This document shows, piece after piece, positions 25,451-34,553 of a DNA stretch of 59,748 nucleotides. Position numbers and translations under genes: made by a program. The notes under the pieces were generated by a model. That model did not search any database, was not told the DNA's origin, and was given only the letters and a program-made list of their open reading frames with translations. The first letter of the stretch is position 1. Every line of letters starts with the position of its first letter. The stretch comes from Acinetobacter lactucae (GTDB lineage: Bacteria; Pseudomonadota; Gammaproteobacteria; Pseudomonadales; Moraxellaceae): contig NZ_LRPE01000021.1 of assembly GCF_001605885.1 (NCBI RefSeq), positions 1-59,748 of the forward strand, read 5' to 3'.

Positions 25451-25472
25451 CCCAATCATTAGATTGGGCTTT
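25451..25472. terminator. Terminator hairpin downstream of uspA-like gene
   Basis: CCCAATC, ATTA, GATTGGG with an A-run before and T-run after, so it can act in both directions; it serves the minus-strand gene ending at 25488. Confidence 0.7.
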
Positions 25473-25487
25473 TGTCTTTGTAGAGCT

Positions 25488-25931
25488 TTACTCTTTTACT
25501 ACTAAAACTTGAATTTTAGTGCTATTTAAAACATCTTGAGCAAAACTACCTAAAATTAGTTTTTGGAAGCCTTTACGACCATGGGAACCAATCACAATTA
25601 AATCAGAACCTAAGTCTTCTACCGCTTTCAAAATACCATCTGAAGAAATTTCACCTTGAATAATTTGAGTCTCTGCATCGATACCTTCCTCTGCGCATAA
25701 AGCTTTTACAGTTGCGAGTGTCTTTTCTGCATTGGCTCGTGCTTCAACAAAATAATCTTTTACAACAGGTGAGATGTAATAAAAATCTACGCCACTAAAA
25801 GGGTCTACCGCAACTAAACTAATGGCGGTCAATTTACTACCAAATGCTTTTGCAATGTGAGCGGCTTGTCTAGCTGCTGCTAAAGAAATTTCAGAACCAT
25901 CTACAGGTACAATAATATGTTGGTAATTCAT
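25488..25931 (-). CDS. Universal stress protein (UspA family)
   Basis: 147 residues, single Usp domain: IIVPVDGSEISLAAARQA at the start and the nucleotide-binding motif VIGSHGRKGFQKLILGSFAQDVL near residue 115, ending in strand VLVVKE. The G-x2-G-x9-G(S) spacing indicates an ATP-binding Usp. Cytoplasmic, likely induced by stress or growth arrest. Confidence 0.9.
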   Translation of the reverse strand: MNYQHIIVPVDGSEISLAAARQAAHIAKAFGSKLTAISLVAVDPFSGVDFYYISPVVKDYFVEARANAEKTLATVKALCAEEGIDAETQIIQGEISSDGILKAVEDLGSDLIVIGSHGRKGFQKLILGSFAQDVLNSTKIQVLVVKE

Positions 25932-26206
25932 AATGTTATTCCTCTTATTTACAGTTGTTATATATATGAAGCATTTATTAATTAAAGATTAACATATTTC
26001 ATTCTTTGGAGACATCCATTCAGTTAAAGTAATTGAAATTAAATAAAATAATTATAAATCAGTAACTTGATTTGTTTTTTTTGAGTTAATATGCTAGAGA
26101 TGAGAGTCACTAATATTTACATAGAAATTACAAAAAATTACGGTTCATATTTCTGTCATATATAGGCCGTATAACAAAATAGTAAATTAAGGGGGAGCAG
26201 AGGAAT

Positions 26207-26434
26207 ATGGCAGATTTAACAGCAAAGAAGGTCAATAAACTCATTGAAGAGTTTAGTCAAACAGGTAAAGAACCCCAAAAGTTAATCATTGGCTATAAAA
26301 CTTATGCAAGACTCATGACTGAAGATAAATTTGCAGAAAAAGTAGTTCCTTCACTTGAAGATGCAAAAGAGCGTTTATATAAAAATTTAAAAATTAAACT
26401 TGTGACTGAAAAGCATTATTTTGAAATTAAATAA
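26207..26434 (+). CDS. Hypothetical protein
   Basis: 75 residues, charged and helical (LTAKKVNKLIEEFSQTGKEPQKLIIGYKTYARLM), with no signal peptide. A purine-rich GGGGGAGCAGAGG precedes the ATG. The LIIGYKTYARLM segment recalls small phage or plasmid proteins, but no family can be named. Confidence 0.6.
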   Translation: MADLTAKKVNKLIEEFSQTGKEPQKLIIGYKTYARLMTEDKFAEKVVPSLEDAKERLYKNLKIKLVTEKHYFEIK

Positions 26435-26608
26435 AATTATGTAAAGTACATCACTATTAATTAAACTAAATTAACATTAAATAAGTTTAATAACATTATT
26501 ATTGTATGATGATACAAATTAATAGTGTAGTCAACATTTGAAAACAGCAATCGTTTATAAACTCGATAGAATAAATTGCTTTTATTTTAAGTAGTGGAAT
26601 AAATTGAA

Positions 26609-26782
26609 ATGCCAACATTCAGCGTAATTATATTTTATATTTTAGCTATATTGGGAACGGTAGCTGTTATTTATGGAGTAATCAGTTTAAGTATTTTTTT
26701 AATTGTCATTGGGTTAGGTCTATTATTTGCAGCATTGCTATTAAAAAAAGAGTTTAAAATAGATATTTTATTTTGGAGATAA
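26609..26782 (+). CDS. Small membrane protein (57 aa)
   Basis: 57 residues, MPTFSVIIFYILAILGTVAV then a second hydrophobic helix SLSIFLIVIGLGLLFAALLL and a basic tail. Two transmembrane segments nearly fill it. The ribosome site is weak. Codon use is plausible and the gap otherwise has no gene. No family recognised. Confidence 0.45.
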   Translation: MPTFSVIIFYILAILGTVAVIYGVISLSIFLIVIGLGLLFAALLLKKEFKIDILFWR

Positions 26783-27029
26783 ATATAATATTTATTTTTA
26801 ATTTATTTGGGCAAGTATTTCAATATAACTGACATAAAAGTGTCAGTTTTAAAATATTTTATTTTTTAGGCAGCTAAGGATGTTTTTTGATCGAAATAAT
26901 TACAATAAAATATAAAAGTAGAAAATTTAAAGTTTATTTAAGTATTTAAAACTAAAAAAGTTTCCTTTAGGATAAAAGTAAAATTGTAAGAACGTTTTAG
27001 CTATTAAACAATAACAAAGTGAGGTGAGC

Positions 27030-27473
27030 ATGACTTATAAGTATGAGTATGCAGGATTCTGGTTAAGATTTGGCGCAATGATTATTGATAGTCTTATTCT
27101 TTTTTTAGCAATTATTCCAGCAGCATGGATTTTTTATCGGGGAGATTACGACCTAGTGTTTGCTACTGGATTAAGCAGTAAACCACAAAATTACTTGTTC
27201 GATCTCATTGTGAACTATGCATTTCCTTTCTTGTATTCAGTTTTATGTTGGTTGTATTTTGCAGGTACACCAGGCAAACGTTTGATGCGACTAAAAGTTT
27301 TAGATGAAAAAACTGGCAATAAGCTTACAGTCATGCAAAGCATTATTCGCTATATTGGTTATATTCCATCAATTCTAGTGTTTGGTATTGGTCTTTTTTG
27401 GGTGGCATTTGACGCTAAAAAACAAGGTTGGCATGACAAAATGGCAAAATCAGTTGTAGTTAGAGAGCTATAA
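27030..27473 (+). CDS. RDD-family membrane protein
   Basis: 147 residues from the ATG at 27030 (GAGG 5 nt upstream); GTG at 27024 is the alternative. The RDD pattern is visible: AGFWLRFGAMIIDSLILFL with the Arg-Asp-Asp-type residues in helix 1, and GTPGKRLMRLKVLD. Three to four transmembrane segments. Some RDD proteins are Na+(Li+,K+)/H+ antiporters; most are uncharacterised. Confidence 0.8.
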   Translation: MTYKYEYAGFWLRFGAMIIDSLILFLAIIPAAWIFYRGDYDLVFATGLSSKPQNYLFDLIVNYAFPFLYSVLCWLYFAGTPGKRLMRLKVLDEKTGNKLTVMQSIIRYIGYIPSILVFGIGLFWVAFDAKKQGWHDKMAKSVVVREL

Positions 27474-27486
27474 GAATTATGGCAAC

Positions 27487-27530
27487 AAAGCGTTCATAGC
27501 ATTGAAAATAGGGGACTATGAACGCTTTTT
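27487..27530. terminator. Long bidirectional terminator
   Basis: AAAGCGTTCATAG pairs perfectly over 13 bp with CTATGAACGCTTT, followed by T-run. It separates the convergent RDD and BenE genes. Confidence 0.85.
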
Positions 27531-27532
27531 TA

Positions 27533-28708
27533 TTAATTTCTTTTGGTTTTAAATTTAAGTATTACAAATACAATAATACCGACAATCAAACCCCAAAATG
27601 CTGAACCAATACCGAAAAATTGAATACCCGAAGCACTACATAAAAAGGTAAATAGTGCAGCTTCACGTTCTTCAACTTGAGCAAAGGCGATCGCAATGTT
27701 GTGGCTGATTGTACCAAGTAAAGCTATGCCCGCCAAAGCTACAATAAAAATGTGAGGAAATGACATCAATAAACTTGTGAGTGTTGCAGCAAACAAGCCC
27801 ATTAAGATGTAGAAAAATCCGCAGCTCATGCCCGCAATATAGCGTTTGTTAGGGTCAGGATGTACTTGGTCGTCTAAGCTTACCGCAGCACTAATCGCAG
27901 CAATATTTACTGTGTAACAACCAAAAGGGGAAAGCAAAGCTTGGGTTAAACCTGTCCAGCCAATGAGTTGGTTAACGTGTGGTTTATAGCCATAACTTTT
28001 GATCATGGCAATTCCCGGTAAATATTGCGAGGCCATATTAATCACAAACAGTGGTAAAGCTAAGCCCAACAGTGCCGACCAACTAAACTCTGGACTAATC
28101 CAAACAGGTTTTGCTAAAGACCACTGAAGTATAGGCATATGAAATTCTAAAAAAACGGGGCAGAGGGCAATCCCTGCAACTGCGGTAAATACAATGCTGT
28201 AACGCGGCCACAATCTTTTTGTAATGACATAAATGCTAAGTAAGGACAAAATAAATGCCCAATCATTTTGTAAACTTGCGAAAAGTGATATACCAAATTT
28301 GAGTAAAACGCCTGCAAGCATGGCACTGGTTAGACTTTGAGGAATATATGAAAGTGCTTTTTGAAAAATACCTGAAAATCCTAAAATAGCAGTCAGCAAA
28401 CCACCAACTAAAAAAGCACCAATCGCTTCATTTAAGCTATATCCACTGCCTGTTGCCATAATTAAAGCAAGACCAGCGGTTGACCATGAAGTCGCTACGG
28501 GATATTTAAATTTCCAAGAAAGAATGAGTCCCGATAAGCCAATTCCTAGACCTAAAGCCCAAAACCAAGAGGTAATTTGTTCAGGTGAAGCACCTAAAAT
28601 TTGTGCTGCCTGAATCACTAAAACGGCCGAAACACTAATACCGATTAAAAAAGTAATAAAGCCAGCAAATACTGCCGGGATTGAAAAATCTTGAAGAATC
28701 TTTTGCAT
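27533..28708 (-). CDS. benE: BenE-family benzoate/H+ symporter
   Basis: 391 residues, about 11-12 transmembrane helices. Family features include the N-terminal SIPAVFAGFITFLIGISVSAVLV segment (two parts) and CYTVNIAAISAA. It imports aromatic acids such as benzoate with protons. No benzoate catabolic genes are adjacent; an Lrp-type regulator is divergent, 186 bp away. Confidence 0.85.
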   Translation of the reverse strand: MQKILQDFSIPAVFAGFITFLIGISVSAVLVIQAAQILGASPEQITSWFWALGLGIGLSGLILSWKFKYPVATSWSTAGLALIMATGSGYSLNEAIGAFLVGGLLTAILGFSGIFQKALSYIPQSLTSAMLAGVLLKFGISLFASLQNDWAFILSLLSIYVITKRLWPRYSIVFTAVAGIALCPVFLEFHMPILQWSLAKPVWISPEFSWSALLGLALPLFVINMASQYLPGIAMIKSYGYKPHVNQLIGWTGLTQALLSPFGCYTVNIAAISAAVSLDDQVHPDPNKRYIAGMSCGFFYILMGLFAATLTSLLMSFPHIFIVALAGIALLGTISHNIAIAFAQVEEREAALFTFLCSASGIQFFGIGSAFWGLIVGIIVFVILKFKTKRN

Positions 28709-28894
28709 AATACGTGTTCTAAATCCAAGAAAAGTTTATAGGCTTCTGCCATTGCTTCCAGTTGGGGTGAATTTAACAATTTTTTTTAAGAAGGTGCTCC
28801 CTATTTTGAACCTAAAAAGGAAATAATATTTTTAAAATATTGAATAATGCTATTATTTATTTCAGAACGAATAATTAATTTGGGATATTATTTT

Positions 28895-29368
28895 ATGGAA
28901 GAACAAGCTGAAAATTTGACACCACTTGAACTGAAAATTATGCGTGCTTTACAAGAAAATGGACGTTTAAGTAATGCTGAGTTGGCAAAACTTGTAGGCA
29001 TTAGTACATCATCTTGTTGGAATCATACTCAGCGCCTTTTTAAGATTGGGGCCATCTTGGATGTTCGTGCTCGAATTAATCCCAATGCGGTTCACCGTGG
29101 TACTGTGGTATTAGTCGGTGTAGTTTTGGATCGTTCAACTCCTGATAGCTTTCAAGCATTTGAACAAGCATCGGGTGATTTGGAAAATGTTTTAGAATGT
29201 TATCTGGTAGCAGGAGAAGTCGATTATTTTCTCAAAATCCGTGTTAAAGATTTAGCTGCGTTTAACCGATTTCATAGTGAAAAGATTATTGCTTTACCCG
29301 GAGTAAGACAAGTAAGAACATTTTTTGTGCTTAATGAAGTTAAAACAGATGGCATGCTGGACTTTTAG
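28895..29368 (+). CDS. Lrp/AsnC-family transcriptional regulator
   Basis: 157 residues from the ATG at 28895; the longer frame adds 16 residues without family similarity. N-terminal HTH: LELKIMRALQENGRLSNAEL and AKLVGISTSSCWNHTQRL, residues 9-50. The C-terminal RAM ligand domain contains LECYLVAGEVDYFLKIRVKD and ends LPGVRQVRTFFVLNEVK. It may regulate the divergent BenE transporter or the convergent LysE exporter. Leucine-responsive proteins often control amino acid exporters. Confidence 0.88.
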   Translation: MEEQAENLTPLELKIMRALQENGRLSNAELAKLVGISTSSCWNHTQRLFKIGAILDVRARINPNAVHRGTVVLVGVVLDRSTPDSFQAFEQASGDLENVLECYLVAGEVDYFLKIRVKDLAAFNRFHSEKIIALPGVRQVRTFFVLNEVKTDGMLDF

Positions 29369-29422
29369 CAGTTCATTATGTTTTAACTTTTTAATGCAAA
29401 AACTTAATTAGATTAAAAATAA

Positions 29423-30073
29423 TTAAATTGTTGAAGTTGCTAGTTTTAAACCAAACCCAAAAAATAGAATTCCTACTAGAAAGATTCCGCTCGCTGCAAT
29501 TTTATGGTTCTCTTTAAAAAACGCTGAGAGTTTAATTCCAGAGAAGATTAATGCAGTTAAATAACTAAAACTAATGATCTGTAAAATAATCGCTAAAATT
29601 AAAAAGCTCAGAGCAGGATAAGCGTAATCTGGTTCAACAAATTGAACAAAGAAAGATAAGAAAAATAAAATCGCTTTAGGATTGAGTAAACTGATACTAA
29701 GTGCTGTTTTATAAGGATGAATTTTATCTAAAGCGGGTAAATCGGCCATTTCTGGTTGACGTTGATTACGTTGTTTCCAGCGTTGAATACTGCCTTGTAA
29801 CAGTTTAAAGCCTAAGTAAGAAAGATAAAGTGCACCTGTTAATTTAAGAATAACAAATACCCATGGAAAGGCTTTAAGTAAAGAAGCAGCACCAAGCACT
29901 GTACACAGCATTAAAATAAGGTCACCGGTGAAAATACCGAATGCACCCATATATCCAGTTTTAACGCCGTAACGTGAAGCAATTGACATCACATAAAGAG
30001 AATTGGGGCCGGGCAATAACACAATTAGGAATGTACCAATAATATATGTTGTTAAATCTGTTATGCCGAACAC
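29423..30073 (-). CDS. LysE-family amino acid exporter
   Basis: 216 residues, six transmembrane helices. The hallmark FLIVLLPGPNSLYVMSIASRYGV is at residues 16-38, with the LNPKAILFFLSFF motif in the second half (written here in parts). It exports an amino acid or a related metabolite; which one is unclear. Convergent with the Lrp-type regulator. Confidence 0.88.
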   Translation of the reverse strand: MFGITDLTTYIIGTFLIVLLPGPNSLYVMSIASRYGVKTGYMGAFGIFTGDLILMLCTVLGAASLLKAFPWVFVILKLTGALYLSYLGFKLLQGSIQRWKQRNQRQPEMADLPALDKIHPYKTALSISLLNPKAILFFLSFFVQFVEPDYAYPALSFLILAIILQIISFSYLTALIFSGIKLSAFFKENHKIAASGIFLVGILFFGFGLKLATSTI

Positions 30074-30146
30074 GAGAAACCCAATAAAAAACCGATTTTT
30101 GTCATGATAACAAAAATCGGCAATTTTGTATGAAAAGTGCAGTTTT

Positions 30147-31136
30147 TTAAGATTTTATTTCCGCATCAATTCCAAATGACTGACGCAACAAAAGGCTTAA
30201 TTGGTCACGTGCTTTAATAAAGCCATCAACACCGCCTTGTAAAAGCTGGAATGCCATTAAGTCATGATTAAGTTCATCTTTAAAACTTTGTTCATCTTGC
30301 GCTGGTCGAACAATCGCTTCTGCTTGTTTTGCTTGAGAGCCATCAAGTGCCGCATCAACTGTACGTGTATCTTGCTCAAGTTGGGTAAGTAAATTTGGTG
30401 AGATCGTAAGTAAATCGCATCCAGCAAGACCCAGTACTTGGTCGATGCTACGGAAGCTTGCACCCATCACTTGAGTTGGAATGTTTTGCTGTTTGTAATA
30501 GGTATAGATTTTCTTAACTGAAACGACACCTGGGTCTTTTTCGATTGGGTAAGCATCTACACCTTCAGCTTTTTTGTACCAGTCTAAGATACGGCCTACA
30601 AACGGCGAAATTAAAGTTACTTTCGCATCTGCGCATGCTTGAGCTTGATGTAAACCGAAAAGGAGGGTGAGGTTACAAGCAATACCTTCAGCTTCTAATA
30701 CTTTAGCAGCCTGAATACCTTCCCAAGTCGAAGCAATTTTAATCAGAATGCGTGACCGTTCAATACCATAACCTTTGTAAAGTTCACATAATTCATGTGC
30801 TTTTTGAATGGTTGCTTCAGTGTCATATGAAAGTGCAGCATCCACTTCTGTTGAAACTCGGCCTTCAATCAGTTTTAAAATTTCTACACCAAATTTTACG
30901 GTTAAAATATCAATGGTTCTTTCGATTAACTCATCGTTGCTATAGCCTTCTTCTTTGGCTTGATAATAAGCATCTTCAATGAGCTCTTTACTTTCTGGTT
31001 GTTCTGCTGCTGCCGTAATCAATGAAGGATTAGTCGTTGCATCTAATGGACGGAATTTACGAATTGCATCAAGGTCACTACTGTCGGCAACAACGGTTGT
31101 TAATGTTTTTAATTGGTCAAGTGCTGTATGAGTCAT
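30147..31136 (-). CDS. tal: Transaldolase
   Basis: 329 residues, close to the length of TalB-type transaldolases. Motifs: DATTNPSLI near residue 30, GRVSTEVDAALSYD near 96, and the Schiff-base lysine in RILIKIASTWEG (K about 134), then NLTLLFGLHQAQACADA. It exchanges dihydroxyacetone between sedoheptulose-7-phosphate and glyceraldehyde-3-phosphate in the non-oxidative pentose phosphate pathway. Cytoplasmic; monocistronic. Confidence 0.95.
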   Translation of the reverse strand: MTHTALDQLKTLTTVVADSSDLDAIRKFRPLDATTNPSLITAAAEQPESKELIEDAYYQAKEEGYSNDELIERTIDILTVKFGVEILKLIEGRVSTEVDAALSYDTEATIQKAHELCELYKGYGIERSRILIKIASTWEGIQAAKVLEAEGIACNLTLLFGLHQAQACADAKVTLISPFVGRILDWYKKAEGVDAYPIEKDPGVVSVKKIYTYYKQQNIPTQVMGASFRSIDQVLGLAGCDLLTISPNLLTQLEQDTRTVDAALDGSQAKQAEAIVRPAQDEQSFKDELNHDLMAFQLLQGGVDGFIKARDQLSLLLRQSFGIDAEIKS

Positions 31137-31266
31137 TGATATTCAACATCTTCGGTAATAAATCTTATCTTTTCTTTATAGCACAAAGTCTATTCATGCT
31201 GTCGATATATCAATTGTTATATTTCAAAGAAAAACGTTTAGATTCTGCATCTAATTTGAAATATTT

Positions 31267-32160
31267 TTAAGGCAGTGGTTGCATTCGTTGCTTACGGATA
31301 TGTTCAATCAAAAATCTAGCAGCGGCACCGAGTTCACTTTCTCGACTCCAAACTAAGTCAACGTAGTATTCAAATCGGGGAGTGAAATCTAATAAATCCA
31401 ATACTTTAAGCTTATTTTTTAATTCAGGGTTTTCTTTGAACATTTCTTGAGGAAGAACTCCCCAACCTAGATTACGTAAAATCATTAAACAAGCAGAGTG
31501 GTGGTTATCTGTACGCCAGTAATGTTTCGAAAATAACAATTCAGGCTTTAAAGTCTCATCACGACTTGCAACTACAATTTGTCGTGTAGTGAGGATCTGC
31601 TCATAAGAAACCTGATTTTGGCTTGCTAGAGGATGGTTGTTTGAAATAACCGGAATTAAAGCCTCACGTTTAAGTTCTACAAATTGTTCTCTGTTATCTA
31701 GGTGCTCGCGTTCAAACATGAGGGCAAGTTGAGCAGACCCATCTAATAACATTTGGAGCGCATCTTCTTGAGGGGCAGACACAATATTAATTTGTAAGTC
31801 TGGAAAACGACTTTCTAAAAGACAAATATAGTCGGTCCAATTGGTGTGTAAAAGTTCAGAGACAATCACAAGAGTTAAATTGGCTTCTAACCCTGTACTT
31901 AACGCGTGTGCATGTTGTTTCCATTGATTCATCTCAATTAAAAGTTGAGATGTCTTTTCGTATAACACCCGTGCTTCGTCAGTAGGGATGGGTTCACGGC
32001 CTTTACGATCAAATAAAGTCAAGTTCAGATCAATTTCTAAGTTGGCAATAGACATGCTTACAGCCGAAGGAACTTTTCCAAGTTTACGTGCTGCTGCTGA
32101 AAAAGAGCCGGTTTCAATCACGGCCTGAAACATGAGTAGTTGTTCTTGATTAATATTCAT
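31267..32160 (-). CDS. aceR: LysR-family regulator of aceI (AceR)
   Basis: 297 residues. N-terminal HTH: LLMFQAVIETGSFSAAARKL, VPSAVSMSIANLEIDL (residues 7-45), then the effector domain (LTLVIVSELLHTNWTDYICLL). It is transcribed divergently from aceI with a 90-bp gap, as known for AceR, which activates aceI in response to chlorhexidine. The name rests on the identity of the neighbour and on position. Confidence 0.85.
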   Translation of the reverse strand: MNINQEQLLMFQAVIETGSFSAAARKLGKVPSAVSMSIANLEIDLNLTLFDRKGREPIPTDEARVLYEKTSQLLIEMNQWKQHAHALSTGLEANLTLVIVSELLHTNWTDYICLLESRFPDLQINIVSAPQEDALQMLLDGSAQLALMFEREHLDNREQFVELKREALIPVISNNHPLASQNQVSYEQILTTRQIVVASRDETLKPELLFSKHYWRTDNHHSACLMILRNLGWGVLPQEMFKENPELKNKLKVLDLLDFTPRFEYYVDLVWSRESELGAAARFLIEHIRKQRMQPLP

Positions 32161-32185
32161 CTGTCAAAAAAACTGAAAGAACCTG

Positions 32186-32200
32186 ATTGGATTAATCAAT
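32186..32200. promoter_or_regulatory. Candidate LysR (T-N11-A) binding site between aceR and aceI
   Basis: ATTGGATTAATCAAT has ATTG/CAAT inverted ends spaced as a LysR T-N11-A box. It lies just upstream of TATAAA (32203-32208), a possible -10 for aceI, in the place expected for an activator site. Confidence 0.4.
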
Positions 32201-32250
32201 ATTATAAAAATAAAATGCACATTATCCAAGTTATTATTGAGTATTTAAAA

Positions 32251-32685
32251 ATGTTGATTTCCAAGAGAAGGCTCATTCATGCAATCAGTTATGAAGGAAT
32301 TTTATTGGTCATCATTGCGATTGCATTAAGTTTTATTTTTGATATGCCAATGGACGTAACCGGTACACTCGGTGTGTTTATGGCAGTCGTTTCGGTTTTC
32401 TGGAATATGATTTTTAACCACTATTTCGAAAAAGTAGAGCATAAATATAATTGGGAAAGAACAATCCCTGTGCGGATTTTACATGCGATTGGCTTTGAAG
32501 GTGGCTTGTTGATTGCAACAGTACCGATGATTGCATATATGCTTCAGATGAGTGTCATTGATGCACTTATTTTGGATATTGGTTTAACCTTATGTATTTT
32601 GGTTTATACCTTTATTTTTCAGTGGTGTTATGACCATATCGAAGATAAGTTTTTCCCAGATGCTAAAGCAGCATCACTTCATTAA
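32251..32685 (+). CDS. aceI: AceI chlorhexidine efflux protein (PACE family)
   Basis: 144 residues from the ATG at 32251, exactly the length of AceI. A longer frame reaches 32140, but its extra 37 residues overlap the aceR start and have no counterpart in the family. Two tandem bacterial-transmembrane-pair domains, four helices: ISYEGILLVIIAIALSF with the essential Glu15, then WNMIFNHYFEK, RILHAIGFEGGLL and WCYDHIEDKFFP. It is a proton-coupled exporter of chlorhexidine and probably of short-chain diamines. Confidence 0.95.
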   Translation: MLISKRRLIHAISYEGILLVIIAIALSFIFDMPMDVTGTLGVFMAVVSVFWNMIFNHYFEKVEHKYNWERTIPVRILHAIGFEGGLLIATVPMIAYMLQMSVIDALILDIGLTLCILVYTFIFQWCYDHIEDKFFPDAKAASLH

Positions 32686-32705
32686 AAATTAAGTTGTTAA
32701 ACTAA

Positions 32706-32732
32706 AAAAGCACCCATCAGGGTGCTTTTTTT
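32706..32732. terminator. Bidirectional terminator after aceI
   Basis: AAAAGCACCC, ATCA, GGGTGCTTTTTT between convergent aceI and thiolase genes. Confidence 0.85.
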
Positions 32733-32749
32733 AAAGGTGAACCGTAGAA

Positions 32750-34318
32750 TTATTTCTCTACGATTGCTACAACACCTTCACCACCTGCTGTACAGATTGA
32801 GATTAATGCACGGCCTGAACCTTTTTGATTAATCAATTTAGCAGCTGTAGCTAAGATACGACCACCAGTTGCAGCAAATGGATGGCCTGCACCTAAAGAT
32901 GAACCATTTACGTTCAGTTTAGAGCGATCGATTGAACCCAAAGGTGCATCTAAACCAAGACGTTCTTTACAGAATTTTTCATCTTCCCAAGCTTTCAAAG
33001 TAGATAACACTTGAGATGCGAATGCTTCATGGATTTCGTAGAAATCAAAATCTTGAAGTTTAAGATTTGCACGTTTAAGCATACGAGGTACTGCATAAGC
33101 AGGAGCCATCAATAAGCCTTCTTTAGGACCGTTCTTGCCAATGAAGTCAACAGCTGCTGTTTCAGAGAAAGAAAGATAAGCTAAAACTTCATGACCGTTT
33201 TCTTTTGCCCATTCTTCAGAAGCAAGCAAGACAACAGAAGCACCGTCAGTTAACGGAGTTGAGTTACCTGCTGTCATTGTTGCAGTTTCGCCTTTACCGA
33301 AAACTGGTTTTAATTTAGCTAGTTTTTCAACTGTGCTGTCTGCACGTAAGTTGTTGTCACGGTTAAGACCTAAGAATGGAGTCATTAAGTCATCAAAGAA
33401 ACCACGCTCATACGCAGCAGCAAGTTTTTGATGGCTGCTAGCAGCTAACTCATCTTGTGCTTCGCGAGTAATACCCCATTCTAAAGCAGTGATCGCTTGG
33501 TGCTCACCCATTGAAAGGCCAGTACGTGGTTCACCGTTACTTGGTGCATCAAGAAGCTTTTTAAAATCAATTTTTGTTAAAGCTTTAAGGCGGTCTTTAC
33601 CAGTTTTAGCTACATTGAGTTCAAGTAAAACTTTACGTAAACCATCACCTACAGCAATTGGTGCATCAGAAGTAGTATCAACGCCACCTGCAATACCTAC
33701 GTCAATTTGACCAAGTGCAATTTTGTTTGCAACAACAAAAGCAGCTTGTAAACCTGTACCACAAGCAATTTGAATGTCATAAGCAGGAGTTTCAGGAGCA
33801 AGATCTGTACTTAATACAACTTCACGAGTCATATTAAAGTCACGGCTGTGTTTTAAAACAGCACCAGCAACGACTTCACCAATACGCTTACCTTGTAAGT
33901 TAAAGCGTTCAACCAAACCGTTTAATGCTGCTGTCAGCATGTCAGAATTTGACGCTTTGAAATAAGCAGTATTTGAACGTGCAAATGGAATACGGTTGCC
34001 ACCAATAATTGCAACGCGGCGAACAGTGTTTTGGCTCATGGTTTTATCCTGTTGAACAGAAGTTTTGGTTTTTGTTGCTTTTGGTTCGGCAGCTACATTT
34101 GAAGATGTAGAAGTAGTTGCTGTAGTGGCGCTCTTAGTACGAGGGCTACGTGCAGGTGCAGTCGTTGAACGAGTACGTGTCGTTTTTGGAGTATTAGTTG
34201 CTGCTTTAGGAGTGGTGCTGTTACGCTTAGCCGTGTTAGAAGCCGACTTTGATGTATTTGACACTTTTTCCTGAGCAGAATTTTCGACTGCTGGATTTTC
34301 TTGAGTTGGTTTGCTCAT
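32750..34318 (-). CDS. Acetyl-CoA C-acyltransferase (thiolase) with Ser/Thr/Ala/Lys-rich N-terminal extension
   Basis: 522 residues from the ATG at 34318. The thiolase body starts at about residue 98 (RRVAIIGGNRIPFARSN). It has the nucleophile Cys in YDIQIACGTGLQAA, the His in YEIHEAFASQVL, and the C-terminal SICTAGGEG and NVNGSSLGAGHPFAATGGR blocks. It cleaves or condenses beta-ketoacyl-CoA. The first ~93 residues are a low-complexity tail of Ser, Thr, Ala, Lys, Arg and Pro, absent from ordinary thiolases. An internal ATG at 34039 has AGGA 9 nt upstream and would give a normal 429-residue enzyme. Divergent from a FabG-like and MaoC gene pair. Confidence 0.88.
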   Translation of the reverse strand: MSKPTQENPAVENSAQEKVSNTSKSASNTAKRNSTTPKAATNTPKTTRTRSTTAPARSPRTKSATTATTSTSSNVAAEPKATKTKTSVQQDKTMSQNTVRRVAIIGGNRIPFARSNTAYFKASNSDMLTAALNGLVERFNLQGKRIGEVVAGAVLKHSRDFNMTREVVLSTDLAPETPAYDIQIACGTGLQAAFVVANKIALGQIDVGIAGGVDTTSDAPIAVGDGLRKVLLELNVAKTGKDRLKALTKIDFKKLLDAPSNGEPRTGLSMGEHQAITALEWGITREAQDELAASSHQKLAAAYERGFFDDLMTPFLGLNRDNNLRADSTVEKLAKLKPVFGKGETATMTAGNSTPLTDGASVVLLASEEWAKENGHEVLAYLSFSETAAVDFIGKNGPKEGLLMAPAYAVPRMLKRANLKLQDFDFYEIHEAFASQVLSTLKAWEDEKFCKERLGLDAPLGSIDRSKLNVNGSSLGAGHPFAATGGRILATAAKLINQKGSGRALISICTAGGEGVVAIVEK

Positions 34319-34553
34319 AAGGCTTTTCCAAGCATATTAACGATATTCTTATAAGCTACCTTAACACAATTCAAATAGACCTGTATTGACTAGAATGACA
34401 TTGTAGATAGCATTCAGGTCAAGACATCCAAAGATGAAGTCAAGTATGATTTGGAGTAACTCTAATGAACGACTGCTTTCATATTGTTTCTATCCATCTC
34501 ATAACATAATGAAGCCTGTCGTAGAAAATTCATTTCTTTGAGAGATAATAATC

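Noticed and set aside
25337..25462. 41-codon ATG frame on the plus strand
   Set aside because: It runs into the terminator stem of the opposite gene, has no strong ribosome site and no protein-like features.
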